A stretch of 14,635 nucleotides of DNA, taken from positions 1 through 14,635 of the forward strand of contig JBJEQK010000059.1 in assembly GCA_051881715.1 (NCBI GenBank), in the 5' to 3' direction. The notes beneath the pieces were generated by a model. It was given only the letters and a program-made list of their open reading frames with translations, did no database searches and was not told the DNA's origin. The translations under genes and the position numbers were made by a program. Positions within the stretch are counted from its first letter, which is position 1. Every line of letters begins with the position of its first letter. This document shows, piece by piece, positions 13,518-14,635 of the stretch. This DNA is from UBA1425 sp051881715 (GTDB lineage Bacteria > Bacillota > Clostridia > Oscillospirales > Acutalibacteraceae).

Positions 13518-14510
13518 ATGAAAAAATTTATGCAGGCTCTGCTGTGCGCCGTGGTGCTGATCGGCGGAGCGACTTTGGCGGGAGAGTTTTTTCAGCGGGG
13601 GAAGGAGCTGGAACAAATGACGCCCTCTGCCCCTGCGGAGGAAACCGTACAGGCTGTTGCGGCGACCACACAAAAAACCACTGAGCAGAAAACGACGGCG
13701 GCTGTGTCTGCCGCAGAGCAGACCACCGGCGCACGCAAGACGTACACGGGGCTGTTTGCACTGCAGGAGGTACAGTTTACTGTGCAGGACCCGGACAATA
13801 CACGGGGCTTGTCCACACAGCGCATGGAGCACAGTTACGGTGTTTCCAAAAACGGCGTTCCCCACGACATCTCCGTCAACAGCCAGAAGTATTTCGACAA
13901 GAGCGGCTATCACGCCATTACCTACGACAACAAGACCAAGGAAAAGGTGCTGTACCTGACCTTTGACTGCGGGTACGAAAATGGCAACACCACGAAGATT
14001 TTGGACGTCCTGAAGGAAAAGAAGGTGCCCGCCGCATTCTTTTGCACCCTGTACCATATCGAGCAGGAGCCACAGCTGATCGCGCGCATGATAAAGGAGG
14101 GGCACATTGTGGGCAATCATTCGGACAAGCACCCCGACTTTTCCGCCATCAGCCGTACCCGCATGGCGAAGGAGATCGAGACGGTGGATAATTATCTGCG
14201 CACCCGTTTCGGCTATACCTCGCCCTATTTTCGTTTCCCGGAGGGAACCTACAGTGAAAATGCGCTGGAGCTGGTGGATTCTCTCGGCTTTACGTCTGTG
14301 TTCTGGTCGTGCTCGTACCCGGATTGGGACGTGGACAACACCAAGGGCAAGCAGTACGCGCTGGACACCTTGACGGCGAGACTGCACCCCGGGGCGATCA
14401 TTTTGCTGCACGCCGTTTCCCCGGACAATACCGCCGCCATGGGAGATATCATCGACACCGCCCGCAGCATGGGCTATACCTTCCGCTCGCTGGACGAGTA
14501 CGGGAAGTGA
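13518..14510 (+). CDS. pdaA: Polysaccharide deacetylase, spore-cortex PdaA type
   Basis: A 330-residue exported enzyme; ATG 13518 is 7 nt after AAGGGAG. Residues 1-22 form a signal peptide or anchor, 40-75 a T/A/E/K/Q-rich linker, and about 144-325 the NodB deacetylase fold. Motifs are LTFDCGYENGNT (148-158, base D150), GHIVGNHSDKHPD with H201 and H205, YFRFPEGTYSE with R239, FWSCSYPDWD and GAIILLHAVS with H298. The pattern FD-x-GYENG, HPGAI-LLH and FWS...DW follows B. subtilis PdaA, which deacetylates MurNAc to make the muramic delta-lactam needed for spore germination. The second Asp of the usual TFDDG is Cys here (Asn in B. subtilis PdaA as I recall it). This points to a spore-former. It has its own transcription context after the terminator. 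Confidence 0.92.
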   Translation: MKKFMQALLCAVVLIGGATLAGEFFQRGKELEQMTPSAPAEETVQAVAATTQKTTEQKTTAAVSAAEQTTGARKTYTGLFALQEVQFTVQDPDNTRGLSTQRMEHSYGVSKNGVPHDISVNSQKYFDKSGYHAITYDNKTKEKVLYLTFDCGYENGNTTKILDVLKEKKVPAAFFCTLYHIEQEPQLIARMIKEGHIVGNHSDKHPDFSAISRTRMAKEIETVDNYLRTRFGYTSPYFRFPEGTYSENALELVDSLGFTSVFWSCSYPDWDVDNTKGKQYALDTLTARLHPGAIILLHAVSPDNTAAMGDIIDTARSMGYTFRSLDEYGK

Positions 14511-14635
14511 GACAATACTTGTCCTGTCCAAGGAAAACCGCCCCGGTGCGGGATTGCGGTTCATCACGGATCTTTGTCGAATTAAAAGTTTCGCTCAAGC
14601 CTTTTTAAAGGCTTGCGGATTCCAAAGGCGGCGCC
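14511..14635 (+). repeat. Structured non-coding tail, probable dispersed intergenic repeat
   Basis: No gene is seen here. One imperfect hairpin joins AACCGC-CCCG (14536-14545) with CGGG-ATT-GCGGTT (14549-14561). A second, CAAGCCTTT (14596-14604) with AAAGGCTTG (14607-14615), is a near-perfect palindrome. A third begins at CCAAAGGC (14622-14629), with GGC-GGC-GCC cut by the window end. Neither complete hairpin has a T tract, so they are not normal terminators. The GTTTCGCTCAAGCC plus GGCTTGCGG arrangement reminds me of abundant intergenic repeats of clostridial genomes. Confidence 0.5.

Overview
The window looks like a chromosomal segment of a Gram-positive, spore-forming anaerobe of the Clostridia, most likely Oscillospiraceae/Ruminococcaceae. 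The grounds are strong AGGAGG-type ribosome binding sites, consensus sigma-A promoters, the gene order nadD/yqeK-rsfS-leuS, a Clostridia-type rpsU, a two-gene SufC/SufB-like iron-sulfur module and a PdaA-type spore-cortex deacetylase. Coding sequence is GC-rich and every supported gene lies on the + strand.

Left part (27-10851): after the terminator of an upstream gene, a sigma-A promoter (115-143) opens a tightly packed run of nine genes with no convincing internal terminator. In order they are a zinc-ribbon/TPR membrane protein, a membrane protein that looks like an inactive relative of M50-like proteases, a SufC-like ATPase and SufB-like scaffold (minimal Fe-S assembly pair), an MFS transporter of the GPH/SLC45-like type, an ABC ATPase with its ABC-2 permease, a NadD-YqeK fusion, RsfS and leucyl-tRNA synthetase. 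Many genes overlap or nearly touch, so one long transcript is possible, although internal promoters cannot be excluded by eye.

Middle part (10855-12298): rpsU (S21, 58 aa) has a perfect-consensus promoter, a short leader that can partly hide its Shine-Dalgarno sequence, and its own terminator. It is followed by an M24 Xaa-Pro aminopeptidase with no visible promoter of its own.

Right part (12300-14635): a compact cluster of four small unrecognised proteins (89, 61, 38 and 109 aa) is driven by two strong sigma-A promoters and closed by a UUCG-loop terminator. Two have Sec signal peptides, one has an N-terminal membrane-like segment and one is a leaderless 38-residue peptide. Three of them share a W/M-G-(G)-L-L plus hydrophobic-helix pattern, which suggests a family of secreted or membrane-active peptides. 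This is the best candidate for something undescribed. It is followed by pdaA (spore-cortex muramic lactam synthesis), possibly with a sigma-G-like -10, and by a structured non-coding tail that resembles a dispersed intergenic repeat and runs off the window.
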